In this document: one piece after another, positions 17,301 to 28,031 of the stretch
Numbering within the stretch: position 1 is the first letter of the stretch
How the letters are laid out: the number at the start of each line of letters is the position of its first letter
NCBI GenBank assembly: GCA_946184295.1
Contig: CAMHEZ010000005.1
Coordinates: forward strand, 1-64,000
From: an uncultured Clostridia bacterium
GTDB taxonomy: Bacteria; Bacillota; Clostridia; Oscillospirales; Acutalibacteraceae
Length of the DNA stretch: 64,000 bases
Direction of reading: 5' to 3'
Program-made: the position numbers and the translations under genes
Notes under the pieces: generated by a model
What the model was told of the DNA's origin: nothing
Databases searched by the model: none
What the model saw: only the letters and a program-made list of their open reading frames with translations

Positions 17301-18254
17301 TCAATCCTTGCCGCGCTTGGGCGTCTTTTCTTTGAATTTCTTGAAGAATCGCGCCGCGATACGCCTGTAAGTGCCGTTCCAGAGCACATTGACCTCCGCG
17401 CCGAACAGCATGATATACATACAGAAGTACAGCCACAGCATCAGCAGCACTACCGCCGTCAGACTGCCGTAGACATTGGCATAATTGGAAAAATGCTCAA
17501 TATAGAACGAATACAGGAACGAGAATCCCACCCAGCCTACAGCGCTCACCAGCGCGCCGGGCAGCTCTTCCAGCACAGATGACTTCCGGTCCGGCACCGC
17601 GATATAAATGATCTCGAAAAACAGCACCAGTACGCCGAAGCCCAGCAGCCATTTAATGCCGCGGGAGATAATCTCGATCTTGTCCGCCGCCAGCGGCAGA
17701 AAATTAAACATCGCCTGATAGATGCTGTTGCCAAACACCAGGAATCCCAGTGCCAGAATCAGCATCAGCAGGAAAAACAAGGTGTAGACCACCGCCAGCA
17801 GCCGCATGGTCAGCCAGTCGCGTGTATCCTTGACCGAGTACACGCTCGACAGCCCCTGAAAGATGGAATACACCCCTTTGGAGGCCGACCAGAGCGCCGT
17901 TACCGCCGAAATCGACAGCACCGCGTTGGAGGATTTATTGACGATTTCCTCCAGCGCGTTGGTGGCAAACACATTCAAATCATGAGGAAACATGTCAAAC
18001 TGGATCATAGGCACGCCGTCGCTGAAATAGGGCAGGTATTTGACCAGCGTCAGCAGCAGCATGACCAGCGGAAATACCGAGATCACCACGAAAAACGCGG
18101 CTTGAGCGGCATAAGCACTCACGCTGTCCTCCTTAAATTCATAGAGCAGCCTGTCAACTGCTTTTCTGGTGGTCTTGACGGTCTTGTTGTTCATAACCTT
18201 CTTGGCGGTTCTTGTCGTTTTGGACGAACGGGAACTCACTCTGGCCTTCATCAC
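17301..18254 (-). CDS. yihY: YihY/BrkB-family inner-membrane protein
   Basis: A 317-residue polytopic membrane protein of the YihY/virulence-factor-BrkB family (formerly misnamed RNase BN). Its function is not firmly known. Features are a very basic N-terminus (MMKARVSSRSSKTTRTAKK), SAYAAQAAFFVVISVFPLVMLLL, the family segment LWSASKGVYSIFQGLSSVY, six hydrophobic helices and a C-terminal NYANVYGSLTAVVLLMLWLYFCMYIMLFGAE. It lies 24 bp downstream of the TPR-GGDEF gene on the same strand and probably shares its promoter. Confidence 0.92.
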   Translation of the reverse strand: MMKARVSSRSSKTTRTAKKVMNNKTVKTTRKAVDRLLYEFKEDSVSAYAAQAAFFVVISVFPLVMLLLTLVKYLPYFSDGVPMIQFDMFPHDLNVFATNALEEIVNKSSNAVLSISAVTALWSASKGVYSIFQGLSSVYSVKDTRDWLTMRLLAVVYTLFFLLMLILALGFLVFGNSIYQAMFNFLPLAADKIEIISRGIKWLLGFGVLVLFFEIIYIAVPDRKSSVLEELPGALVSAVGWVGFSFLYSFYIEHFSNYANVYGSLTAVVLLMLWLYFCMYIMLFGAEVNVLWNGTYRRIAARFFKKFKEKTPKRGKD

Positions 18255-18278
18255 TTATCGCCCGCTTTTTCGATAGAA

Positions 18279-21200
18279 TCATCTGGACTCGGAAAGCTCA
18301 GGCGTCCAGACCTTGTAGTTGCGCTTGGTCGTCTTCTTGACATAGTAAAGTGCATCATCCGCCCGCTTCATGGCGGCGTTGATAGAATCCATCGTAAATT
18401 CGTCGGCTGTGGCAATGCCGATCGAGCAGGATACACGGCGCTGGGGATCCAGTTTGAAATCAGAACCGAGCTTTTCGCGGAGCTTGTCGGCAAAGCCGTC
18501 GGTTTCATCGAGCTTGGCATAAATCGACTTGGCAGCCGCGACGCCTTCTTCTTCACTGGAATCTGTGATGACGATAACAAATTCGTCGCCGCCGTAACGG
18601 TTGGCGTAACCGCGGTCCTTGGTGATGCCCTTGAAGATATCCGCGAAGGAAGTCAGAATCACGTCGCCGATGGCGTGACCAAAGGTATCGTTGTAATACT
18701 TGAAGTTATCCAGGTCGATATACATGATGGTTGTTGTGATGTTTCTGTCGCCCTGATACTTGGCCATTTCTTCGCCGATAACCTTGACAAAGCCCTGTCT
18801 GTTGTAAAGACCGGTCAGCATATCGGTCACAGACGTCTGCTCCAGCTGACGGTTCATCTGACGGATGTGCTCCTGCGTGGTCAGACGGTTGATCGCGTCC
18901 ACCAACTGATGGAAGGCCACGCTGAAAATGGTCAGGTCGCCGTCGAGGAAGAGCGAAAAGTTGTTGGTGAAATTGTCGTGCATCTCAATCATGGCAATAA
19001 ACACGCTTTGCAGCTTGTTGCCGTTCATGATCGGCACGCCGATGATGGAGACAATCTTGTTCAGACCGAACCAATCCAGCAGTTCCCGGTAATCATAGAA
19101 GCTCTTTTCCAGACGGTTGGCCATAAACTCGTTGGGATTGCGCGTGAAGAAGGACACGATTCCCTGCAAGACCTCGCGAGCCGGGCTGTAGTCCTTATCA
19201 CAATAGACCAGATCAGGGCGGCCGTTGGTCACTTCAATATAAAGAATCTTGTCGGCGTTGTAGTTGTTCTGCAAATTATACATGGAGGTGTTGATGAGGG
19301 TATCGACATTGATATCGTCGCGGTTCATCAGCTCCTGCCAGTTGGTGAGGAAGTTGATGCTCTGGTTCTTGATGCGAAGCTGCAACTCCGCGCCCACCAG
19401 ACGCGACAACTCCGTCGCCTGTGCCTCCGTGATGGTACGCAGTCCGATGTCATAATGCTTGTCTTCGATCACCTTGCCGCTCAGCGCGGAATGCAGGCGT
19501 TCGATCTTATCCTGATAACCGTTCTTCTCACAGTATTCCAAACATTTTTGCAGCAGCTCGTTGGCCTCCACATGGCGGCCCTGCGCACGGTAAAGGTCAG
19601 CCTGCTCCTCCGCAAACAGCTCATAGGCAAAGAACCACAAGCCCTCTGTGCGCTTGAGATGGAAGAAGGCGCGGTCAAAATTCTGCTGCGCTTCCGCAAG
19701 ACTTTCCTTGCGCGTGATGAGACCGCGGCAGAAATAATAGAAGAACATATCGTCGTCCCAAAGGAAGTAGCTGGGCTCGCCTTCGGGGAAAATCAGGTGA
19801 TACAGCACCAGCTGCATACGGTTAAGATAGAGCTGCGCGTTGTACTCGACGCCCATCTTGATGTAACAGAGTACGATCATGCCGTAAATTTTCGACATAT
19901 TGCAAAGCTCCAACTTGTTCTGGTTGAGGTTTTTCATGATACGCACAGCCGTTACCAAAAAGTCACAGCCCTTTTTGTAATCCTTAGCAAGAATTGCGTT
20001 AACTGCCATGTTATACAGCGTTTCGCCCATGTTTTCGGGCTTCCTCATTCTGTGCCAGATTTCCATACCGTTGTTGAAGTACGTATCGGCCTCACCGAAC
20101 TGCTCACTGACGATTCGGTTGTAACCCAGGCCGTTGTAGGTGTTGCCCATCTCCAGCAGGTTGTTTTCTCTTTCCAGAATCGCCAGACTCTTCTTGTAGA
20201 AGTAATCGACCGCCGGATAATAGCCAAAGCCGGAAAGGAACACCACGTTCTTTTTGTAAGCGCGCAGCTTCAGGGCGTCATTGCCCAGCATATCGGCATA
20301 ATACATACCCTTCTTGTAATGGTCATGTGACTCGCAAAATTCAGGATCCGTACTGAAATAGTCTCTGTTGTTGCCGAAGCAGAAGAGATAAATATAGGCC
20401 AGATGGTTGTAATACTGATACTTTTCGGCGGCCTGGAGGAACTTGTCTCCCTGATCGTAGTCCACATTCCAGAGGTACACATTGGTCCAGCAACGGAACG
20501 TAACCATGCAGCGCAGCAGCGCCGAGCGGAATTTCAGAAAATCATCGTCGGTGCCGTCGGAAATCGACTCACACTCTTCCACATACTTCATCGCGAGCTT
20601 GTCCTGCCCCGCGTTGGAATGACAGAGAGCGATTGCGTAGGTATAGTTATAATAGTGTAAGCCGATTTCCTCCCCTTCACACACCCGCCGGCCCTTGTCA
20701 CAGATGGTCAGCATACGGGGGTAATTGGTATCGTAGAAATAGGCCATGGAATAGAGCCGATAGAAATTGTGCAGCAAATCGCTGTCCACAACCAGATCAC
20801 CGCTCTCAAGATGATCGTTGATAATATCGCCGTAGTAGATTGCCTGCTTGATCGCGCCCGTAATAATCATGTTGTTGTAGAGCACCAGGTAACGCTCGAA
20901 GGATTCGGCCACAGGCACAAAGACGTCGTCTTCTTTGTCGTCTTTTTCCATGCTGTCCTGCAAGCTCCACTCCTGCACATGGTTGCGGGATTCCAGCTCC
21001 AGCATCATATCGTTGCGGATCGCTTTATTGCAGTCCGGCACATTATAAACCTCGTTAAAGCTGCAAAGCACCGCAATCTTGCTGTTGGCATTCTGGCACA
21101 TGAGCTTGTAAAAAAATTCAAACGAGGAATTGGCCGCCAGATGCAGCTTATTGACTACGATCAGCAGAGGAATTTTCTCGGAAATATAATTGAATATTTT

Positions 21201-21620
21201 CACAAGTCCCTTGATAAAGCTCTCGTGTTCATATTCTCTTTCAATCAGAATGATCTCTTCCTGACGCAGGCAGAAACCGTTTTCGCGATAGCTCTCATAC
21301 ACCTTGCGGTGCAGCGAATAAACGTCCGCGTCCTCCAGAAATTTCTCAAAGGTAACCTCCAGTGAGTAATATCTGTTATAAAGCGCGACGACCCAGTCCA
21401 TCATGGGCGTATAGGCGCCCTTGATAGTGCCCGGCTGATATTCATGATAGAGAATCTGGACAATATTGCCCGAGCGAAGCATGGCTTTATTCACAGAACT
21501 GAGCGGAATCACAAAGGTGTTATAGTGCTTGAAAAAGCTGACATTGTGCTCGTCATAGTATAGCTTCTGGAGTACGGAACCAACCAGATTGCTTACATAT
21601 GTATCAGAATATGAATCCAA
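18279..21620 (-). CDS. Multi-domain diguanylate cyclase: degenerate STAND-like NTPase, TPR, GAF-like, GGDEF
   Basis: Predicted to make c-di-GMP under control of large N-terminal regions. From the N-terminus (1113 residues): a helical region with LLIVVNKLHLA at about 152-165, resembling the Walker B/DDLHWAD part of STAND or MalT-like ATPases but with no P-loop; TPR-like units at about 250-690 (EMGNTYNGLGYNRIVSEQFG, ENMGETLYNMAVNAILAKDY); a GAF-like domain at about 720-870 (VSIIGVPIMNGNKLQSVFIAM); and GGDEF at about 1010 in RYGGDEFVIV, with SVTDMLTGLYNRQGF before it. There is no clear RxxD inhibitory site. No membrane segment. The TTG at 21620 follows AGGGGTGA by 5 nt; GTG at 21629 overlaps that site. 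Confidence 0.85.
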   Translation of the reverse strand: MDSYSDTYVSNLVGSVLQKLYYDEHNVSFFKHYNTFVIPLSSVNKAMLRSGNIVQILYHEYQPGTIKGAYTPMMDWVVALYNRYYSLEVTFEKFLEDADVYSLHRKVYESYRENGFCLRQEEIILIEREYEHESFIKGLVKIFNYISEKIPLLIVVNKLHLAANSSFEFFYKLMCQNANSKIAVLCSFNEVYNVPDCNKAIRNDMMLELESRNHVQEWSLQDSMEKDDKEDDVFVPVAESFERYLVLYNNMIITGAIKQAIYYGDIINDHLESGDLVVDSDLLHNFYRLYSMAYFYDTNYPRMLTICDKGRRVCEGEEIGLHYYNYTYAIALCHSNAGQDKLAMKYVEECESISDGTDDDFLKFRSALLRCMVTFRCWTNVYLWNVDYDQGDKFLQAAEKYQYYNHLAYIYLFCFGNNRDYFSTDPEFCESHDHYKKGMYYADMLGNDALKLRAYKKNVVFLSGFGYYPAVDYFYKKSLAILERENNLLEMGNTYNGLGYNRIVSEQFGEADTYFNNGMEIWHRMRKPENMGETLYNMAVNAILAKDYKKGCDFLVTAVRIMKNLNQNKLELCNMSKIYGMIVLCYIKMGVEYNAQLYLNRMQLVLYHLIFPEGEPSYFLWDDDMFFYYFCRGLITRKESLAEAQQNFDRAFFHLKRTEGLWFFAYELFAEEQADLYRAQGRHVEANELLQKCLEYCEKNGYQDKIERLHSALSGKVIEDKHYDIGLRTITEAQATELSRLVGAELQLRIKNQSINFLTNWQELMNRDDINVDTLINTSMYNLQNNYNADKILYIEVTNGRPDLVYCDKDYSPAREVLQGIVSFFTRNPNEFMANRLEKSFYDYRELLDWFGLNKIVSIIGVPIMNGNKLQSVFIAMIEMHDNFTNNFSLFLDGDLTIFSVAFHQLVDAINRLTTQEHIRQMNRQLEQTSVTDMLTGLYNRQGFVKVIGEEMAKYQGDRNITTTIMYIDLDNFKYYNDTFGHAIGDVILTSFADIFKGITKDRGYANRYGGDEFVIVITDSSEEEGVAAAKSIYAKLDETDGFADKLREKLGSDFKLDPQRRVSCSIGIATADEFTMDSINAAMKRADDALYYVKKTTKRNYKVWTPELSESR

Positions 21621-21646
21621 AAATATCACCCCTAGTCGTTTGTTAC

Positions 21647-21675
21647 ATTATAACAAATTCCCGCCGAAATAGCAA
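21647..21675 (-). promoter_or_regulatory. Promoter of the TPR-GGDEF-yihY unit
   Basis: On the minus strand: TTGCTA (21675-21670), 17-bp spacer, TATAAT (21652-21647) with an extended TG one base upstream. It lies just beyond the sigG terminator. Confidence 0.65.
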
Positions 21676-21680
21676 TAGAT

Positions 21681-21763
21681 TTTTAAAAATATTTAGCCGC
21701 CGGGGAAACGCCCAAATGCCCTGCTCGTTCAGAACAAACAGCGTTTCCCATGCAGCCGGCGGC
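21681..21763 (-). terminator. Terminator of sigG
   Basis: A long two-part stem: GCCGCCGG and GGGAAACGC on one side (21763-21741) pair with GCGTTTCCCCGGCGGC (21711-21696), followed by TAAATATTTTT. It starts within 10 bp of the sigG stop. Confidence 0.8.
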
Positions 21764-21769
21764 CGGCGG

Positions 21770-22540
21770 TCAATAATTGGATTTGATTTTGTTCAGCGCG
21801 CCTTTTTCCAGTCGGGACACCTGCGCCTGGGAAATGCCCACTTCGCCCGCAACCTCCATCTGGGTCTTGCCCTGCATGAAGCGCAGGGACAAAATGCGCT
21901 TTTCCCGCGGCGACAGCTTCTTAATCTCGTCGCGGAGCAGAATCTCGTCCAGCCAGCTGCGGTCATCGTCCTTATCGCCGATCTGGTCCATCACATAGAT
22001 GGTATCGCCGCCGTCGGAGTAGACCGACTCATACAGGGACACCGGCTCCACAATGGCTTCCAGCGCCAGCACGACGTCTTCCTTGCGCAGTTCCAGCTCG
22101 GCGGCAATTTCCTCCACCGAAGGCTCGCGCCCCTGCTCACTCATCACCCGCTCCTTGATCTGCATCGCCTTATAGGCGGTATCCCGCATCGAACGGCTCA
22201 CCCGCACGCTGTTGTTGTCGCGCAGATAGCGACGGATCTCGCCGATCACCATGGGGACGGCATAGGTCGAAAATTTGACGTCGAGCGAAATGTCAAAATT
22301 GTCGATTGCCTTGATGAGACCGATACACCCCACCTGAAACAAATCGTCCGGATTCTCGCCGCGCCCTGAAAAGCGCTGCACGACACTCAGCACCAGTCGC
22401 AGATTGCCCTTGACCAGTTCGTCACGCGCCGCGCTGTCGCCTGCCTGCGATTTTTTGAGCAGCTCGGTCTTTTCGCTTTCACTCAGCAGCCTCAGATTGG
22501 CGGTGTTGACCCCGCAAATTTCCACCTTGTTGTACTGCAT
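21770..22540 (-). CDS. sigG: Sporulation RNA polymerase sigma factor sigma-G
   Basis: Directs late transcription in the forespore. The 256 residues match SigG closely: the family-specific start KVEICGVNTANLRLLSESEK, NLRLVLSVVQRFSGRGENPDDLFQVGCIGLIKAIDNFD (region 2), KFSTYAVPMVIGEIRRYLRDNNSVRVSRS, and region 4 with GKTQMEVAGEVGISQAQVSRLE. The ATG at 22540 is preferred to the GTG at 22549, which would sit only 2-3 nt from the AAGGAAGG site. In Bacillus sigG follows spoIIGA-sigE; here tspO and ligA precede it on the same strand, so the usual cluster is absent. It is strong evidence of a sporulation lineage. Confidence 0.95.
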   Translation of the reverse strand: MQYNKVEICGVNTANLRLLSESEKTELLKKSQAGDSAARDELVKGNLRLVLSVVQRFSGRGENPDDLFQVGCIGLIKAIDNFDISLDVKFSTYAVPMVIGEIRRYLRDNNSVRVSRSMRDTAYKAMQIKERVMSEQGREPSVEEIAAELELRKEDVVLALEAIVEPVSLYESVYSDGGDTIYVMDQIGDKDDDRSWLDEILLRDEIKKLSPREKRILSLRFMQGKTQMEVAGEVGISQAQVSRLEKGALNKIKSNY

Positions 22541-22624
22541 ACCCTGCACAAGCCTTCCTTCCCGTTCATTTCGTTACTATTGGAAGTATTGGCAATCGTG
22601 CGCGGTTTAATCCGGCGGAAAAAA

Positions 22625-23116
22625 TTACCCGTTGAGCAGGAATACCGCCCCGTTGAGATAGGCGGCAAAGCAAAGCCAGAGTACATAGGGAATTTGCAGC
22701 AGCGCGGCGGGTTTGCTGATAAACCAGAAGCCCACGATCATTCTGATAACCGCCGCCAGCAGCACCACCAGCCAGACGAAGGCAGCCAGCCGCATTTCAA
22801 AAAAGAAAAACAAAAATGGCCAGATCAGATTGATGCCCAGCTGCACAAAATACTGCCACAGCGCGTCTTCCTTCACGCCCCTTTGCGCGTCCGACGTCGT
22901 CACCAGATACGCCGAGACACCCATGAGCGCGTAAAGAATTGTCCACGCAACCGAAAACAGCCACGAAGGCGGCGACAACGGCGGCTTGAACAGCGCGTTA
23001 TAGGCCTCAAATTTCCCCATCAGCAGCATGAAAACGCCCACCACGGCGCCCATACCCATTGGCAGCAGCAGGGAAGCCAGCAAGGGCCTGAGTCGAATGG
23101 TTTTGACAAAATTCAT
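22625..23116 (-). CDS. tspO: TspO/MBR-family membrane protein
   Basis: A five-helix membrane protein of the translocator/peripheral benzodiazepine receptor family that binds tetrapyrroles. The 163 residues include the typical KPPLSPPSWLFSVAWTILYALMGVSAYLV, LWQYFVQLGINLIWPFLFF and ALLQIPYVLWLCFAAYLNGAVFLLN. The start is the ATG at 23116: GGGGTGA precedes it by 5 nt, whereas the upstream GTG at 23125 lies inside that site. The ribosome site is itself part of a long hairpin stem (23123-23168). It lies between ligA and sigG on the same strand. The ligand in this organism is unknown. Confidence 0.92.
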   Translation of the reverse strand: MNFVKTIRLRPLLASLLLPMGMGAVVGVFMLLMGKFEAYNALFKPPLSPPSWLFSVAWTILYALMGVSAYLVTTSDAQRGVKEDALWQYFVQLGINLIWPFLFFFFEMRLAAFVWLVVLLAAVIRMIVGFWFISKPAALLQIPYVLWLCFAAYLNGAVFLLNG

Positions 23117-23122
23117 CAATAT

Positions 23123-23168
23123 CACCCCAATCGGTTATTTACATCATTACTATATGCCGATTGGGGTG
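23123..23168 (-). promoter_or_regulatory. Hairpin covering the tspO ribosome binding site
   Basis: Perfect 12-bp arms CACCCCAATCGG and CCGATTGGGGTG (minus strand) flank a 22-nt A/T-rich loop. The 3' arm contains the GGGGTG of the tspO ribosome site. In RNA the stem would hide that site; as DNA it is a candidate operator. There is no T-run after it, so it is not a normal terminator for ligA. Confidence 0.65.
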
Positions 23169-23177
23169 GGTTCATTC

Positions 23178-25400
<2,223 letters not shown>

Positions 25401-25470
25401 CGCTTCGCTTTTTCTTTTTTCAATCGCCTAATTGATTACCCTTTTATTTTACACCTCTTTGCTCTGAATT

Positions 25471-26151
25471 TCAATCCATTACAAAATTATTGAGTTCGTC
25501 GTATAAATCCTTTGTGGTGTCTACATTGGTAAAGGAATCCGGCACATCGCCCAGCAGAACGGTTTCCGAAACCGTGAAGCTGTTATATACATCGGTGTAG
25601 GACGAGCAAACCGGCAGAATGGCTGAAACACCGACGTTGACATCACAGATGATCCGGTGACGTGTCTGATTGATGCCCGCGTCCTCAAAGCTGCTTTTGA
25701 GACTGGCCGTCACGTTCCCGTACAGCTCGATCTTCATACGAATGCGGGGACCCCGCCCCGTCAGCAGATCTATCCCCGTGAGCGTCCCCAGCGGCACCGA
25801 TACTTCCCTGTCGCAGTGCTCTCCCAGTTTGTTCTGAATTTCTTTGGAAAGCGCCGTTTTAAACTTGTTCATCTCACGAATATCGGTCGTCATGGAGCTG
25901 ACTGTGCCGTCGTCCAGCTGATGCAGCGAGACGAACCGTTGGTAATCAATATCTTCCCGCGCCAGCACGTCCTCGGCGGCCTCGTTGATCGCCAGATTGG
26001 TGATGTATTCCGCCTGCACCGCTGTCATTTTTTTCAAAAGCGGCCTTACCTTCACATTAATTGCCACAAATACGATCACCGCCGCGCAAAGTCCTATTTT
26101 CAGACGGATTTTCATCGCAGTGCCATTTACCCGATGACGTTGATAACGCAT
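25471..26151 (-). CDS. yunB: Sporulation protein YunB
   Basis: A membrane-anchored sporulation protein; in Bacillus subtilis yunB belongs to the mother-cell sigma-E regulon. The 226 residues have a basic N-terminus, a TM helix (IGLCAAVIVFVAINVKV), a helical region, and the family block VSVPLGTLTGIDLLTGRGPRI with IELYGNVTASLKSSFEDAGINQTRH. The ATG at 26151 is chosen because GAGGGGG lies 8 nt upstream; the frame is open to 26193. CATACTCT (26180-26173, minus) resembles a sigma-E -10, but I see no convincing -35. Confidence 0.85.
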   Translation of the reverse strand: MRYQRHRVNGTAMKIRLKIGLCAAVIVFVAINVKVRPLLKKMTAVQAEYITNLAINEAAEDVLAREDIDYQRFVSLHQLDDGTVSSMTTDIREMNKFKTALSKEIQNKLGEHCDREVSVPLGTLTGIDLLTGRGPRIRMKIELYGNVTASLKSSFEDAGINQTRHRIICDVNVGVSAILPVCSSYTDVYNSFTVSETVLLGDVPDSFTNVDTTKDLYDELNNFVMD

Positions 26152-26212
26152 ATGTAATGCCCCCTCTCTTACAGAGTATGGCATTTTTTCCAATCCGACA
26201 CAGTAGGACAGG

Positions 26213-26620
26213 CTATTTTTTGAGAAAATCAGATGGCGATATCATCTGAGGCGTTAAAATATCCGATTCCAAAAAATCTTTATCACCCGTCAATAAATAA
26301 TCCACATGCTTTGCCAATGCAGCTCTCAAAATGGGGCGATCCTTTACATCACGTATCTTACCTTCGGCAAAATATTCACTCTCCGGTGTGGGGATAATCT
26401 CGATGAACAGCAATGCGTGATATAGAAAGGCTTCCAACTGCGTTATGCGATGAGGAAATTTTTCCTCAAACTTCCGATGCAATTCGTCAATAATATAATC
26501 ACAAACAACCGGCTGAAAGGGCGGCGAAAGGGCTTTTATCATAGCCAAAGAAGCACTTCCTTTCGGATTCAGTGCCGCAGAAATAATCACATTTGTATCA
26601 ATCATGACCGTCATTTTCAT
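26213..26620 (-). CDS. PIN-domain toxin (VapC-like, COG1569 type)
   Basis: Putative endoribonuclease of a type II toxin-antitoxin pair. The 135 residues carry the PIN acidic residues: VMIDTNVIISAAL at the start, DELHRKFEEKF in the middle, then KDRPILRAALAKHVDYLLTGDKDFLE. It overlaps the antitoxin gene by 4 bp (ATGA), which implies translational coupling. The pair is visibly richer in A/T than neighbouring genes, suggesting acquisition by transfer. The target RNA cannot be told from sequence. Confidence 0.87.
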   Translation of the reverse strand: MKMTVMIDTNVIISAALNPKGSASLAMIKALSPPFQPVVCDYIIDELHRKFEEKFPHRITQLEAFLYHALLFIEIIPTPESEYFAEGKIRDVKDRPILRAALAKHVDYLLTGDKDFLESDILTPQMISPSDFLKK

Positions 26621-26889
26621 TCATTTTCTTCTTTCCTTGCATTTGTAATCCAATTTGCAACGTCTTCATCTGTGATCAATCCGACTTTTTCTCCTTCGCC
26701 CTGCATTTCTTTCTGGAATCGTTGCAGCGCATACACGGCTGAATTGACTACCTTTACAACGCCGTCCTCCACGATAAACGTCACACGGTCCCCTGTGGAC
26801 ACACCGAGAAATGTCCGGATGTTTTTGGGTATTGTCACTTGTCCCTTCGCCATAACCCTTGCATCATTCACAAAAACGGGATTTACCAT
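26617..26889 (-). CDS. AbrB/MazE-type antitoxin
   Basis: The 90 residues have an N-terminal swapped-hairpin AbrB DNA-binding domain (ARVMAKGQVTIPKNIRTFLGVSTGDRVTFIVEDGVVKVV). A C-terminal acidic tail (MQGEGEKVGLITDEDVANWITNARKEENE) would wrap and inhibit the PIN toxin. AAGGAGG lies 7 nt before the ATG. The gene is first in its operon and probably represses it through the palindrome at 26915-26935. Confidence 0.87.
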   Translation of the reverse strand: MVNPVFVNDARVMAKGQVTIPKNIRTFLGVSTGDRVTFIVEDGVVKVVNSAVYALQRFQKEMQGEGEKVGLITDEDVANWITNARKEENE

Positions 26890-26914
26890 AAAAATGCCTC
26901 CTTATAGTAGTAGG

Positions 26915-26966
26915 AAAGTAGGAATTTCCTACTTTCTATTATATCTGTTTACACGCAAATAGTCAA
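26915..26966 (-). promoter_or_regulatory. Promoter and palindromic operator of the toxin-antitoxin operon
   Basis: On the minus strand: TTGACT (26966-26961), 17-bp spacer, TATAAT (26943-26938). Directly downstream, at the expected transcription start, is a 21-bp palindrome (26915-26935) with 10-bp arms AAAGTAGGAA/TTCCTACTTT and one central base. The position fits autorepression by the antitoxin complex. Confidence 0.75.
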
Positions 26967-26997
26967 TCCTTCTCAAAAAAATATTGTATTACACGCC

Positions 26998-27045
26998 AAA
27001 AAAAGAGCCGCCCGCCCTGACAAGCAGGACAAACGGCCCTCTTTT
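26998..27045 (-). terminator. Probable terminator of malEFG
   Basis: On the minus strand an imperfect stem pairs GAGGGCCG..GTCCTG with CAGGGCGGGCGGCTC and ends in seven T. It lies about 50 bp past the malG stop. Confidence 0.65.
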
Positions 27046-27095
27046 CTGTTGTGATTGACACGTCCGCCAATGGCGAAACAAGAACAATCCGAAGA

Positions 27096-28031
27096 TTAGC
27101 CCTTGACAGCACCGCCGGTAACGCCTTCCACATAGTATCTCTGCAAGCTCATGAAGAGAACCATGATCGGCACAGCAACGAGAACGGAGCCCGCTGCGAA
27201 CTGACGGAAGTAAGCATAAATACGCTCTTTCTCCAGCATGGCATACAGACCGATGGCCACCGTGTAGGTGTCATAATTGGTACCCATGAGGAACTTGGCG
27301 AAGATGAAGTCCATCCAAGGACCCATGAAAGCATTCAATGCCTGATACACGATGATCGGCTTGGACATAGGCAGAATGATCTGGAAGAACACCTGCGCCT
27401 TGTTTGCGCCGTCGATCATGGCCGCTTCGTCCAGAGCCTTCGGCACGGTGTCGAAGAAGCCCTTGCAGACATAGAAGCCAAGGCCGGAAGCACCGGAGTA
27501 GACCAGCACGAGGGCGAGCAGGGTCTGATGAATGCCGATCGACTTCAGAATGAAGTAGATAGCGATCATGGACATGAAGCCCGGGAACATGCCCATAACA
27601 AGAGCGACGTTCATGAAGGTCTTACGGAGCTTAAAGCGCAGTCTGGACATAACATAGGAGGTCGCAACCGCAAAGAAGGTGGAAATGACGCAGGAAATGC
27701 AGGCGACAATAAAGGTATTGAGCCACATCTTCGCAAAGTCAAAGCCTTCTCTGGGAGTAAAGAGATCTTTGAAATTCTGGAGGGTATAGGCAGGAGCGGT
27801 GTACTGCATACCGTCCTCAACCCATGTATAGGGCCTCGGGAAGAAGGTGGACGAGAACTGACCGGGCTCCGTGCGGAACGCCGTCAGCACAACCCAAAGA
27901 ATCGGGATAACCCAAATGATGGAAAGAACAATCAAAAAGACATAGCTGGCAATAAGAACGGTTCTTTTCTGCGCAGCGTAGCTCTTCGAGTTTGCCTTGC
28001 CCGTAACAGCCGTAAGATTGTTAGCACTCAT
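27096..28031 (-). CDS. malG: Maltodextrin-type ABC transporter permease MalG
   Basis: Inner-membrane permease of a carbohydrate ABC importer (CUT1 class). The 311 residues have six predicted TM helices and the ATPase-contact loop EAAMIDGANKAQVFFQIILP. MalG-like features include TPREGFDFAKMWLNTFIVA and the C-terminal YFRQFAAGSVLVAVPIMVLFMSLQRYYVEGVTGGAVKG. It overlaps malF by 4 bp (ATGA). The order malE-malF-malG and the nearby malQ-glgP genes point to maltose or maltodextrin as substrate. Confidence 0.9.
   Translation of the reverse strand: MSANNLTAVTGKANSKSYAAQKRTVLIASYVFLIVLSIIWVIPILWVVLTAFRTEPGQFSSTFFPRPYTWVEDGMQYTAPAYTLQNFKDLFTPREGFDFAKMWLNTFIVACISCVISTFFAVATSYVMSRLRFKLRKTFMNVALVMGMFPGFMSMIAIYFILKSIGIHQTLLALVLVYSGASGLGFYVCKGFFDTVPKALDEAAMIDGANKAQVFFQIILPMSKPIIVYQALNAFMGPWMDFIFAKFLMGTNYDTYTVAIGLYAMLEKERIYAYFRQFAAGSVLVAVPIMVLFMSLQRYYVEGVTGGAVKG

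Noticed and set aside
17982-20330. A 782-codon plus-strand frame
   Set aside because: It is antisense to yihY and the TPR-GGDEF gene, whose domains are clear. It has no ribosome site or recognisable domain and is explained by codon bias of the real genes.
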